From Puia dinghuensis (GTDB lineage: Bacteria > Bacteroidota > Bacteroidia > Chitinophagales > Chitinophagaceae), in assembly GCF_014642875.1 (NCBI RefSeq), contig NZ_BMJC01000001.1, forward strand, positions 1,283,335 through 1,347,334: 64,000 nt of DNA. Direction: 5' to 3'. Position numbers and translations under genes: made by a program. Position 1 is the stretch's first letter. Each line of letters starts with the position of its first letter. The notes beneath the pieces are model-generated. The model was not told the DNA's origin, did not search any database, and was given only the letters and a program-made list of their open reading frames with translations. Shown in pieces: positions 53,801-61,091 of this stretch.

Positions 53801-54439
53801 GCCCTTGCCACGATGGATGACCTGTTGACGCCCGAACAGCGTAACGGCGCCCTGCGGCTAAAGGCAAATATGCTGCAGTCCTGCTATCTGAGAAATGACG
53901 GCGGCGGAAAATTTACCATGATACCCTTGCCGCCAATGGCGCAAATGTCCGTCCTGAATGGGATGGTCGTGGATGATTTTGACGGGGACGGCAACCTTGA
54001 TGTGTTGATCAACGGTAACGATTTCGGCACCGAAGTCGGTATTGGCCGCTATGATGCCCTGAATGGGTTGCTGTTAAAAGGTGACGGGACCGGGAATTTT
54101 ACTCCCCTTAGCATTCTTCAGAGCGGCATCTATATTCCGGGCGATGGCAAGGCATTGGTGAAGCTGCGCAGCGCAGGGGGCGGCTATCTGGTGGCGGCCA
54201 GCCAGTACAAGGATGCGCTGAAAGTATTCGAGGGAAAGAAAAGGGTGAAGAACATTCCGGTTGGCCCCGGCGATGTCAGCGCGATGCTACACTTTGCCAA
54301 CGGCAAAACGCAAAAGGTAGAGTTCTACTATGGTTCCTCCTTCCTGTCCCAGTCCTCACGCTTCCTTTCACTTGGACCAACGGTGGTGAGTGCCGTGGTC
54401 ACCGACAGTAAGGGCAAGAGCCGCAACGTATGGCCCTGA
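50861..54439 (+). CDS. CRTAC1/ASPIC-type FG-GAP repeat lipoprotein
   Basis: A 1192-residue lipoprotein (signal then MSACHS). Many FG-GAP/VCBS blades with D.N.DG or D.DGDG calcium loops run through the chain (IGDFNNDGLQDIFLTG, VDINNDGLMDIYICN, FDYDNDGDLDMYLT, ADLDNDGAMDMVVNN, FDFDGDGQTDLIL-like SDFDGDGQTDLILVG, DDFDGDGNLDVLING). A UnbV/ASPIC domain lies near residue 560-590 (GLGATATIFYDHGKKQVYENNPYRGYLSTM; FGLGKTQWLDSVVIKW). It is translated from a TTG overlapping the SusD stop, so it forms one operon with SusC and SusD. Such lipoproteins are often found third after SusCD in Bacteroidota and may bind ligand at the surface. It is longer than typical 500-700-aa relatives; two propellers are likely. 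Confidence 0.9.
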   Translation: MTRLRSIFVFVSLCWMSACHSKTTLFEKLPASRTGIAFNNQITESDSLNPMDVVNIYNGGGVGIGDFNNDGLQDIFLTGNMVPCRLYLNKGNFQFQDITDAAGVGGLGRWARGVSIVDINNDGLMDIYICNTIYKDSLRRRNILYVNQGIGKDGIPHFKDMAAEYGLDIHVQSTMASFFDYDNDGDLDMYLTVNEASNGYNSSVFTRRHESTNSAPNRGRLYRNDMDPVLKHPVFHDVSDEAGIKYEGYGHAATICDINNDGWKDIYVSDDFLSNNILYINNHDGTFTNRAKEYFKHTSFNSMGQDVVDINNDGLPDVVELDMNPEDNYRKKMMSASNNTNTYQNFDQYGYQYQYVRNTLQLNQGPGLKQNDSIGIPAFSDIAFMSGISQTDWSWTPLIVDFDNDGYRDLIITNGFPRDVSDHDFIAYRERSTGLVSKTEMIRQIPQIKLHNYAFRNNGDCSFRDATVEWGLETPAFSNGAAYADLDNDGAMDMVVNNINDPAFVYRNTSRDKDTATTHFLHIRFVGNKQNVNGLGATATIFYDHGKKQVYENNPYRGYLSTMQYGAHFGLGKTQWLDSVVIKWQNEKQQTLKNVRSNQELTVNIADAKDSFTSKQPVLASGALFREITDSLGLRYTHKDVEYIDFNIQNLLPHKLSEYCPALAAGDVDGNGLDDLVIGGNAYTHAHLFLQQPNGRFIQKDLLPGAPMATEYRKDEGILLFDANGDGKPDLYIASGGYKGAPDINEFQDRLYINDGKGNFTEDSLALPVNHASKFCVRAMDFNNDGKPDLFVSGRVDPGHYPKPVSSFLFRNDTENGHVKFTDATADLAPALKDIGMVCDALFSDFDGDGQTDLILVGEWMPVTFLKNVNGKFVNVTSSSGIAGKFGWWNSIVAGDFRHTGRMDYIVGNVGQNTLYQASDSFPVYITAADFDKSGNYIAIPSLFLKDINGEKKEFPAPVKDDIAKHWTSIKKRFPTYKPFALATMDDLLTPEQRNGALRLKANMLQSCYLRNDGGGKFTMIPLPPMAQMSVLNGMVVDDFDGDGNLDVLINGNDFGTEVGIGRYDALNGLLLKGDGTGNFTPLSILQSGIYIPGDGKALVKLRSAGGGYLVAASQYKDALKVFEGKKRVKNIPVGPGDVSAMLHFANGKTQKVEFYYGSSFLSQSSRFLSLGPTVVSAVVTDSKGKSRNVWP

Positions 54440-54459
54440 CACCGGCTGCCGGCGCCCAC

Positions 54460-54526
54460 AGCCCCAAGCCGGCTGCTACAGTAGGCGCCTGCGCGCTGGC
54501 AGGAAGCCCCAGGCCGGCCGCTACAG
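54460..54526. repeat. 22-nt imperfect direct repeat pair between convergent genes
   Basis: Copies at 54460-54481 and 54505-54526 match at 20 of 22 positions; each opens AGCCCCA, holds GCCGGC and ends GCTACAG. They are 45 nt apart, GC-rich, and the second copy forms the last codons and TAG stop (54521-54523) of the esterase-SMP30 gene. No role is known to me. Confidence 0.75.
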
Positions 54527-56272
54527 ATGCGGTGGGCCAGGTTTATTCGGCGCTTCGAATGGATTACAACCCCGTACATGCAATTGCCGGCGATATACTT
54601 TATCCCCGCTGCTGACATAGAGGATGTCGAAGTCCGGTCCCCCAAAACAGCAATTCGATGCCTGTCCCGAAGGCACAGGAACTATCGCATTGACCCGGCC
54701 CAACGGGTCAAGCACCTGGATCCCAAGCCGGGTAGCCACATAGAGCCGGCCCTCACGGTCGCATTTCATCCCATCCGGCCAGGCCGTCTCCGAATTGTCG
54801 GGACAATGCAGCCAGCCAAACCGCTGTTTGTTCGCCAGCCTGCCATCGGGCATCACCGTATAGATCCAGATCCAGTGCGACGCCGATTCGGCAACGTATA
54901 GTTGGGTCTGATCAGGCGTTAGTGTAAGCCCATTGATAAATTTCAGGCCGCTGTCGACGACCAGCTTTTCTCCGCCCGGCCGGATTAGGATCAGTTTACT
55001 GGGTCGTTCCGTACCGTCGGGCGCCGTGACATAGACATTCCCGTTGCGCGTGACAAGCAGGTCGTTGCCGGAGATGCCATCCGCAATCACGTTCATCGTC
55101 CCGTTCTTGTCATAACGCAGGATTTGTTTTGTCGCACCGGCCACTTCATACCGGCTTCCATCAGTGGCAAAACAGGTACCGCTGGCCCGCCGGGCATCGG
55201 TGGAGAGCACGACAGGCCGGCCATCAGTGCCTACCCGGTAAGTAGTGGAGGCAGGTATAGCCTGGAAGAAGACGGTACCGGCCGCATCCGCGGCCGTCCC
55301 TTCGGTGAAACCATATTTCTCTCCTACCAGTTCCCAGTCCTTGCCCGGGATAAGGATGTCGCGCAGGGTCTGGTTGCCGGAGCTGCCCTTTACAACAGGT
55401 TGCGGCCAGCCCTTCCACAGCCACCGCATCGCTTCTGGAAAAAGGGCGGTTCCCTGCGCTCCGCTGTGAGCACCCTCACCCCATACATGATTTACCTCAT
55501 AGCCAGCGAAAACCAGCGCCCTTTCCATCATCTGGTTCGCCATCCACCAGTCCCCGCCGTAAATATTGTTGTCATGACTGCCATCCTGCAGGAAGATACG
55601 CAGGCCTTTGGGTTCATATTTCCTGATCAGTATCGGATAACGGTCGCCACCCCTGAGCCCCACGTAAGTTCCGATGGCGCTGTACACCCGGGTAAATTCA
55701 TGCGGCCGCTCCCAGGCAGCAGTGAAGGCGCAGATGGCCCCGCTGCTGCTGCCACCGATGGCCCTGTCATTGCCATTGTGCGAGAGGTGGATGGCCCGAC
55801 CGTCGCCGGTCTGGTGCTTCTCCACATCCGGTAATATCTCTTCCAGCAAAAAACGCGCATAAGCATCCCCAAGGCCATCGTATTCAAAGCTGCGGTCAAA
55901 CCGGTCAAGCGCAGCCGCCGTGTCTGTAACCGGCACCCGGCCCGGCTGGATAAAGACGCCGATGGTGACGGGCATCTCCCCCGAAGCGATGAGATTGTCA
56001 AAAACCGTAGGTGCTTTCCACTGAACGCCGTCCTGGTTGACATAGACACAGGCCGGATGGTCGGGCCGGTATTGCGCCGGAACATAGATCCAGTATTCAC
56101 GCCTGGTACCCGGGAAGATGACCGAATGGTCCCAGCGGCAATGGATCAACTCTCCCTTTGGTACACCCGCATGTTCCACCGATGCGGAATCGACCGGGTA
56201 TTTTTCCGCGGGCGCCTGGGCAATTGCGCACATCTGCAATAGAACGGCAGCAACCGTTGTAATGATCTTCAT
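54521..56272 (-). CDS. secreted esterase (Fes/enterochelin-esterase-like) fused to an SMP-30/gluconolactonase-like domain
   Basis: A 583-residue preprotein (signal peptide ending AIAQ). Residues ~25-290 form an esterase-D/Fes-type alpha/beta hydrolase: SVIFPGTRREYWIYVPAQY, nucleophile elbow IGGSSSGAICAFTAAWERP (serine in GSSSG), and catalytic-His region NHVWGEGAHSGAQG. Residues ~300-570 form a six-bladed SMP-30/gluconolactonase-like propeller (YVTAPDG, KFINGLTLTPDQTQLYVAES, WPDGMKCDREGRLYVATRLG). Such a fusion could release and then lactone-hydrolyse a sugar acid or ester, and the neighbouring sugar-acid locus makes this attractive. The C-terminal residues are encoded by a 22-nt repeat. It converges with the CRTAC1-like operon. 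Confidence 0.85.
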   Translation of the reverse strand: MKIITTVAAVLLQMCAIAQAPAEKYPVDSASVEHAGVPKGELIHCRWDHSVIFPGTRREYWIYVPAQYRPDHPACVYVNQDGVQWKAPTVFDNLIASGEMPVTIGVFIQPGRVPVTDTAAALDRFDRSFEYDGLGDAYARFLLEEILPDVEKHQTGDGRAIHLSHNGNDRAIGGSSSGAICAFTAAWERPHEFTRVYSAIGTYVGLRGGDRYPILIRKYEPKGLRIFLQDGSHDNNIYGGDWWMANQMMERALVFAGYEVNHVWGEGAHSGAQGTALFPEAMRWLWKGWPQPVVKGSSGNQTLRDILIPGKDWELVGEKYGFTEGTAADAAGTVFFQAIPASTTYRVGTDGRPVVLSTDARRASGTCFATDGSRYEVAGATKQILRYDKNGTMNVIADGISGNDLLVTRNGNVYVTAPDGTERPSKLILIRPGGEKLVVDSGLKFINGLTLTPDQTQLYVAESASHWIWIYTVMPDGRLANKQRFGWLHCPDNSETAWPDGMKCDREGRLYVATRLGIQVLDPLGRVNAIVPVPSGQASNCCFGGPDFDILYVSSGDKVYRRQLHVRGCNPFEAPNKPGPPHL

Positions 56273-56398
56273 GGAAGGAAGGTACTAAATAAGCATCAAG
56301 CGCCATCCCTATCTTTTACCTTAGTAAGTCCTCACCAATTCACCCGCGGGTCTATTCTTGCAGCGTCAGCATCCCGAGACGGCATCCCTTATCCGGCG

Positions 56399-59300
56399 CT
56401 AATGCCAGTGTTGCATCCCCGCCGCAGCCAGGTATTCCCGGCTTGCCGCATCTTCCGGCTCCAGCGACACCGATGCCGTACCCGACTTCTCGCGGCCCCA
56501 GGCAAACACCAGCGGCAGGATGAACAGGGCGGCAAAAGTAGAGGCCACAAGCCCGCCGATAACGGCGCGGCCCAGCGGAGAAGACTGGTCACCGGCTTCA
56601 CCAATACCACTCGCCATCGGGATCATCCCCACCACCATCGCCAGCGCCGTCATCACTATCGGCCGGATACGCAACGCCGCAGATTCCCGTGCAGACAATT
56701 GCGCATTACCGTTATCCTTCCGCAGATGCTCGGCATTGGTGATCAGCAATACGGCATTGGAGATGGATACCCCCACCGACATAATGATGCCCATATACGA
56801 TTGCAGATTTAGCGTAGAACCCGTGGCCAGCAGCAGGAGCAGCGAACCCAGGATGACAGCCGGCACCGTTGCCAGGACGATGGCGCTCACCTTGAAGGAT
56901 TGAAAGTTGGCCGCCAGCATAAGAAAGATAACGACAATCGCCACCACCAACCCGGTTTGCAGGCTGTCCAGCGTTTCGGTAAGCGTCTGGCTCATCCCGA
57001 TAGGCTCTACCGTAAGCCCACGGGGCAATGATCCCAGCGAAGCAATGGCCGCCCGTACATCCTTGGTGGCGGCCCCAAGATCTTTTTTATTGAGATTAGC
57101 CGTTACCGAAAGGACAGGAATGGCGCCCAGGTTATCGCTCTCGCCATACGTAGTGTCCTCTTTTATGGTCGCCACATCACCCAACACCGGCCGCGCGGCA
57201 TTACGCAGCAAGGGTATCTCGCCGATGTCGCCAAGCGACTTCATCTTGTTCTCCGGCACCTCCACCTGCACGCTATAGCTGTTGCCCACTTTCTGATCCA
57301 CCCAGATATTTTTGTCGGTATACCGGGAAGAAGAAGTAGAGGCCGTCAGCGACCGGGCCACATCGTTGATGTCCACACCCAGCTGGGCCGCACGAACCCG
57401 GTCGACATCGATGCTTATCGCCGGATAATGCGTCGACTGCCCCAGCTGAACATCCCGCAGATAGGTTATTTTTTTGAGCCTGTCGATCAGCTTCAGTGCG
57501 TAAGTCTCGTTGTTCTTCTTGTTCCGGCCCGAAAACCGCACTTCCACCGGTGTCGGCGAGCCCTGGCTCAGTATCTTGTCCGTCAATTCTATCGGCTCGA
57601 AAGATAGGGCTATATCGGGCAGGATGCTATCCACCCTGGCCCTGATCTTTTCTTTCAGATCGTCCAGGTTGACTTTGTAGTGTTCGTCCAACCCCACCTG
57701 TAACACCGCTTCCTGCGGCCCGGCCATCCACAGATAGATGGGGTTGACGGAGAACAGCGAAGGATGTTGTCCCACATAGGCCGAAGTGATCCCGACATGT
57801 TGAGCCCCTACGATATCCTTTATGATCGCAATCGTTTTGAGGGTCTTCTCTTCCGTCCGTTCGATCCGGGTCCCTTCCGGCGCGCGAAGCCTCACCTGGA
57901 ACTGACTGCCATTCACCTTGGGAAGAACATCCTTACCGATGCCGCGCAGGAGAAAGACCGCAACTACGCTCGTCAGCAACAGATAGGTGATGACGATGGG
58001 TCTCCGGTAGGGCATCATCCGGTCGACGAAACGCAGGTATCGGGCGCGTACCCTGTCAAAGCCTCCGGTCTTGCCTTCCTTACCATGCGGCCGCCCGGAC
58101 AATATCCAGTTGGCCATCACCGGTACAAAGGTCTGTGCAAGGAAATAGGAAACGATCATGCTGAATCCGATGGCCAGCGATAAGGGCAGGAACAGCGAAC
58201 CCGGAATGCCGCCCATCGTAAAGGCCGGGGCAAAGACGGCAAGGATACAAAAAAGGATCAGCAGCTTTGGGAACGCGATCTCCTTACACGCATCCCATAC
58301 CGCCAGCCGCTTGGGCTTACCCATGTCGAGATGCTGGTGGATATTCTCGATGGTTACCGTACTCTCATCCACCAGGATACCGATGGCAAGCGCAAGTCCG
58401 CTCAGGGTCATGATATTGATAGTCTGGCCGAAGAGGTTCAGGAAGAGCACCCCGGAGATGATGGAAGTGGGAATCGTCATGACCACGATCAACGCCCCCC
58501 GCAAATCACCCAGGAACAGAACTACCATCAACCCTGTGAGCACGGCGCCGATGGCGCCTTCCGAGATAAGACTCTTTACGGAATTGAGCACATATACGGA
58601 CTGGTCGAATTCATACGACAGCTTCACATCCTCCGGCAGTTGGGCCTGCATCCTGGGGATGGCCGCCTTTAACTTTTGAACCACCTCCCAGGTAGAAGCA
58701 TCCGCACTCTTGGCGATGCTGAGATATACGCTGCGCTTGCCGTTGACAAGACCATAACCCGCCGTTACATCGGCCCCGTCTTCAACGGTCGCCACATCCC
58801 GGATATAGAGATTTTGCACGTCCCCTTTATAAATAGGGATATTGCCGAAGTCTTTGACATCCCGGATGGTCGTATTCACCGGGGTGATATAGTTCTTGTC
58901 CCCAATGCGGACATTACCCGAAGGCGCCATCTGGTTATTGACATCGATAGCCTGTACGAGCTGGTCGGCCGTGAGATTATGCGCCCGTAACAGCTCGGGG
59001 TCCGCCTTTATCACCACCGTTCGGATATTGCCGCCAAAAGGCGGGGCCGACAACAGCCCGGGAATGGAGGTAAACGAACTGCGCACATATAGGTTAGCCA
59101 GGTCGAGCAGTTCATTATTGCTCCGCACCGCGCTGCTCAACACCAGTTGCCCCACCGGCAGGGTCGACGCGTCAAAGCGGATAATAAAAGGTGGGTTGGA
59201 ACCCGGCGGGAAAAGCACCTGGGCCCGGTTGCTCACCGCGCTGACCTCTGCCGCCGCCTGCGCCATATTGGTGCCGGGATAGAAATTCAGCTTCATCAGG

Positions 59301-59566
59301 GTAAGCCCCTGTATATTCTTTGTCTCAATGCTCTTGATCCCGTTGACAAACAGTAATACATTAATGTATTGTTTGGCAAAAAGGGTCTCCATCTGTTCAG
59401 GAGTAAAACCACCATATGGGTGAGCGATGTACAATACCGGGAGGTTGAGCGCCGGAAAAATGTCAACCCTAATCGAACGAAGGGCGCCGATACCAAAGAA
59501 AAAGAGGGCGGCAACCACCACCAAAATTGTGATTGGCTTGCGTAAAGCAAAGAGGATCAATTTCAT
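56399..59566 (-). CDS. RND-superfamily efflux permease (AcrB/CzcA-like)
   Basis: A 1055-residue, 12-segment inner-membrane permease. It opens ILFALRKPITILVVVAALFFFGIGALRSIRVDIFPALNLPVL, has the two large periplasmic loops with PN1/PC-type segments, and has the proton-relay TM4 motif GLALAIGILVDESTVTIENIHQHL: a single Asp then Glu instead of the AcrB pair DD. A second TM10-12 block (LQSYMGIIMSVGVSISNAVLLITN) closes it. Start at ATG 59566 rather than the in-frame start at 59641. No membrane-fusion or outer-membrane channel gene adjoins it, so partners are elsewhere or unneeded. A TetR gene lies upstream with a matching operator in between. Cargo unknown. Confidence 0.9.
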   Translation of the reverse strand: MKLILFALRKPITILVVVAALFFFGIGALRSIRVDIFPALNLPVLYIAHPYGGFTPEQMETLFAKQYINVLLFVNGIKSIETKNIQGLTLMKLNFYPGTNMAQAAAEVSAVSNRAQVLFPPGSNPPFIIRFDASTLPVGQLVLSSAVRSNNELLDLANLYVRSSFTSIPGLLSAPPFGGNIRTVVIKADPELLRAHNLTADQLVQAIDVNNQMAPSGNVRIGDKNYITPVNTTIRDVKDFGNIPIYKGDVQNLYIRDVATVEDGADVTAGYGLVNGKRSVYLSIAKSADASTWEVVQKLKAAIPRMQAQLPEDVKLSYEFDQSVYVLNSVKSLISEGAIGAVLTGLMVVLFLGDLRGALIVVMTIPTSIISGVLFLNLFGQTINIMTLSGLALAIGILVDESTVTIENIHQHLDMGKPKRLAVWDACKEIAFPKLLILFCILAVFAPAFTMGGIPGSLFLPLSLAIGFSMIVSYFLAQTFVPVMANWILSGRPHGKEGKTGGFDRVRARYLRFVDRMMPYRRPIVITYLLLTSVVAVFLLRGIGKDVLPKVNGSQFQVRLRAPEGTRIERTEEKTLKTIAIIKDIVGAQHVGITSAYVGQHPSLFSVNPIYLWMAGPQEAVLQVGLDEHYKVNLDDLKEKIRARVDSILPDIALSFEPIELTDKILSQGSPTPVEVRFSGRNKKNNETYALKLIDRLKKITYLRDVQLGQSTHYPAISIDVDRVRAAQLGVDINDVARSLTASTSSSRYTDKNIWVDQKVGNSYSVQVEVPENKMKSLGDIGEIPLLRNAARPVLGDVATIKEDTTYGESDNLGAIPVLSVTANLNKKDLGAATKDVRAAIASLGSLPRGLTVEPIGMSQTLTETLDSLQTGLVVAIVVIFLMLAANFQSFKVSAIVLATVPAVILGSLLLLLATGSTLNLQSYMGIIMSVGVSISNAVLLITNAEHLRKDNGNAQLSARESAALRIRPIVMTALAMVVGMIPMASGIGEAGDQSSPLGRAVIGGLVASTFAALFILPLVFAWGREKSGTASVSLEPEDAASREYLAAAGMQHWH

Positions 59567-59630
59567 AGACTGTAGTTGATAGACATTGAAGAAACCTTTC
59601 CACCAGGTGGGCAATCGTCTGCTATCAGTT

Positions 59631-59654
59631 TGAGCAGACAAGTCTATCTACTAA
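59631..59654. promoter_or_regulatory. candidate TetR operator O2 before the RND permease
   Basis: TGAGCAGACA (59631-59640), spacer AGTC, TATCTACTAA (59645-59654): arms are inverted with seven of ten positions matching. The core AGACA-AGTC-TATCT matches O1. It lies 65 bp before the permease start codon. Confidence 0.6.
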
Positions 59655-59728
59655 ATTTGAAGTAAATTTGAAATTCCGGTTTAGCACCGGTTTTTTTATC
59701 CCGAACCATGCGTTTTAATGGCTGACGG

Positions 59729-60283
59729 TTACAGCAGCGATTCCGCAATCTGCCGGGCCTTTTCGGCATCATTCGAACTCCGAAACGTAGCTCCCAGGAC
59801 GATGCCGCCTTCCTGCAAAAGGAAAAGCGTATCCGTCAGCCTGTCGTCATCCATCAGCCGCCGGTGCTCTGCCTGTAGCACCAGCTGGCGAATCGTATCA
59901 CGAATCTGCTCCTTGTGTACCTTCACCCGCTGCAATACCTGCTCATCATCACTGGTCTCTGCCGTTATTTTGTTGAAAGGACAGCCCTTGTACCCGTATC
60001 TCCGCTGCCGCTGGAGGCGATAATCAAACAAAGCGAGCAGCTTCTCCCGGGCCATAGGGATGGGCGCCAGGAATTCGTCCAGTTCCACGAACCATTCTTG
60101 GTGGGTCCGGTCCAGGTAAGCCAGCAACAGATCGGTCTTGGAAGGAAAGTGGTTGTAGAGGGAGGCCCGGGCAATATCCGCCTCTTCGATGATCTGGTTG
60201 ATCCCGGTGACATGGTATCCCTGGTCATAGAACAGCCGCGAAGCCGTATCCAGGATCCTGTCTTTTACTGCTGACTCCCGCAT
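59729..60283 (-). CDS. TetR-family transcriptional regulator
   Basis: A 184-residue repressor. The N-terminal HTH is VKDRILDTASRLFYDQGYHVTGINQIIEEADIARASLYNHFPSKTDLLLAYL, the standard TetR layout. A helical ligand domain follows, with a CPFNKITAE segment seen in TetR proteins of the YxaF/AcrR-like sort. It lies 162 bp upstream of the RND permease gene on the same strand, and two matching palindromes flank it (O1 upstream of this gene, O2 upstream of the permease), so it probably represses both itself and the permease. The inducer may be the cargo of the pump. Length and motifs are normal. Confidence 0.93.
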   Translation of the reverse strand: MRESAVKDRILDTASRLFYDQGYHVTGINQIIEEADIARASLYNHFPSKTDLLLAYLDRTHQEWFVELDEFLAPIPMAREKLLALFDYRLQRQRRYGYKGCPFNKITAETSDDEQVLQRVKVHKEQIRDTIRQLVLQAEHRRLMDDDRLTDTLFLLQEGGIVLGATFRSSNDAEKARQIAESLL

Positions 60284-60307
60284 CCGGTAAAGGTAGACGT
60301 TTTATTC

Positions 60308-60331
60308 AAAATAGATAAGTCTGTCTATTTT
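60308..60331. promoter_or_regulatory. candidate TetR operator O1 before tetR
   Basis: AAAATAGATA (60308-60317), spacer AGTC, TGTCTATTTT (60322-60331): nine of ten positions are inverted matches. It lies 25-48 bp upstream of the TetR start codon, in the expected promoter. Its core shares the pattern AGAYA-AGTC-TRTCT with O2. Confidence 0.78.
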
Positions 60332-60439
60332 CAGCTTCAAATTAAATAATTTCTATATTAAGTACTTCCTCCTAATAAAATAGCCCCAAATTACGTTATT
60401 GGTCCGGCTGTGTAAACCCCTAGTACCAGTCCAATTCCG

Positions 60440-61069
60440 ATGAAAGTAACGAACAGTATGAGGAAAGGGCTCGCTCTCACCTGGCTGGTCCTTCTGTTTG
60501 CGGGCATTGCCGCCATTTTTTGGTGGTATGACTGGAAATATAGCCTGCCCACCCCGGTGCCGGTCAACTATCACGCCGTTGGAATAGGTACCCCCGTCAC
60601 CCTGCCACCTTCGGCCGCAGCCCTGCTACCGGCAAATGAAAAGCCGCTGTTCCTGCACTTCTTCAATCCCGACTGCCCCTGTTCGCGTTTCAATATGCCG
60701 CAATTCAGCGCGCTTGTAAAGCAATATGGCAAAGAGGCCGTTTTCGCCATCGTCGTCATGAGCCCAAAACAATTTTCAGCCGAAGATATCCAGTCGAAGT
60801 TCAACCTGCCCTACCCTGTTCCCGTACTCCGGGACAGCGCGGTAGCCGCCGCCTGTGGGGTATACTCTACTCCCCAGGCCGTCATCATCGATCAGAACCG
60901 GCATTTATACTATAGAGGAAATTATAATCGAAGTCGTTATTGCAGTGACGAAAAGACAGGCTTTGCACGACTGGCCCTGGCCGGATTGCTTGACTACCAC
61001 TATTCACAGACCTTTAGCCCCCTGGCGCTAACAGCCTATGGGTGCAGCTTACCTACCTGCCACAAATAG
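60440..61069 (+). CDS. membrane-anchored thioredoxin-like protein with a CPC motif
   Basis: A 209-residue protein with one N-terminal membrane segment ([20 protein letters not shown], ~10-30), so the domain faces the periplasm. A thioredoxin-like fold follows: [20 protein letters not shown] with C79-P80-C81 where CxxC usually stands, [13 protein letters not shown], then [26 protein letters not shown] (cis-Pro region TPQ), and [20 protein letters not shown] CxC site may act as an isomerase/reductase or a metal site, but is less usual. It is followed after 22 bp by a hybrid sensor kinase, so the two may form one transcript. I do not assign a substrate. Confidence 0.72.
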   Translation: MKVTNSMRKGLALTWLVLLFAGIAAIFWWYDWKYSLPTPVPVNYHAVGIGTPVTLPPSAAALLPANEKPLFLHFFNPDCPCSRFNMPQFSALVKQYGKEAVFAIVVMSPKQFSAEDIQSKFNLPYPVPVLRDSAVAAACGVYSTPQAVIIDQNRHLYYRGNYNRSRYCSDEKTGFARLALAGLLDYHYSQTFSPLALTAYGCSLPTCHK

Positions 61070-61091
61070 ATGCAAAGAATCCTTTACATCC

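Noticed and set aside
59676-59697. CCGGT/ACCGG hairpin with a T run as a terminator
   Set aside because: The T run lies on the plus strand, where no gene ends; both flanking genes are on the minus strand and the stem is only 5 bp.
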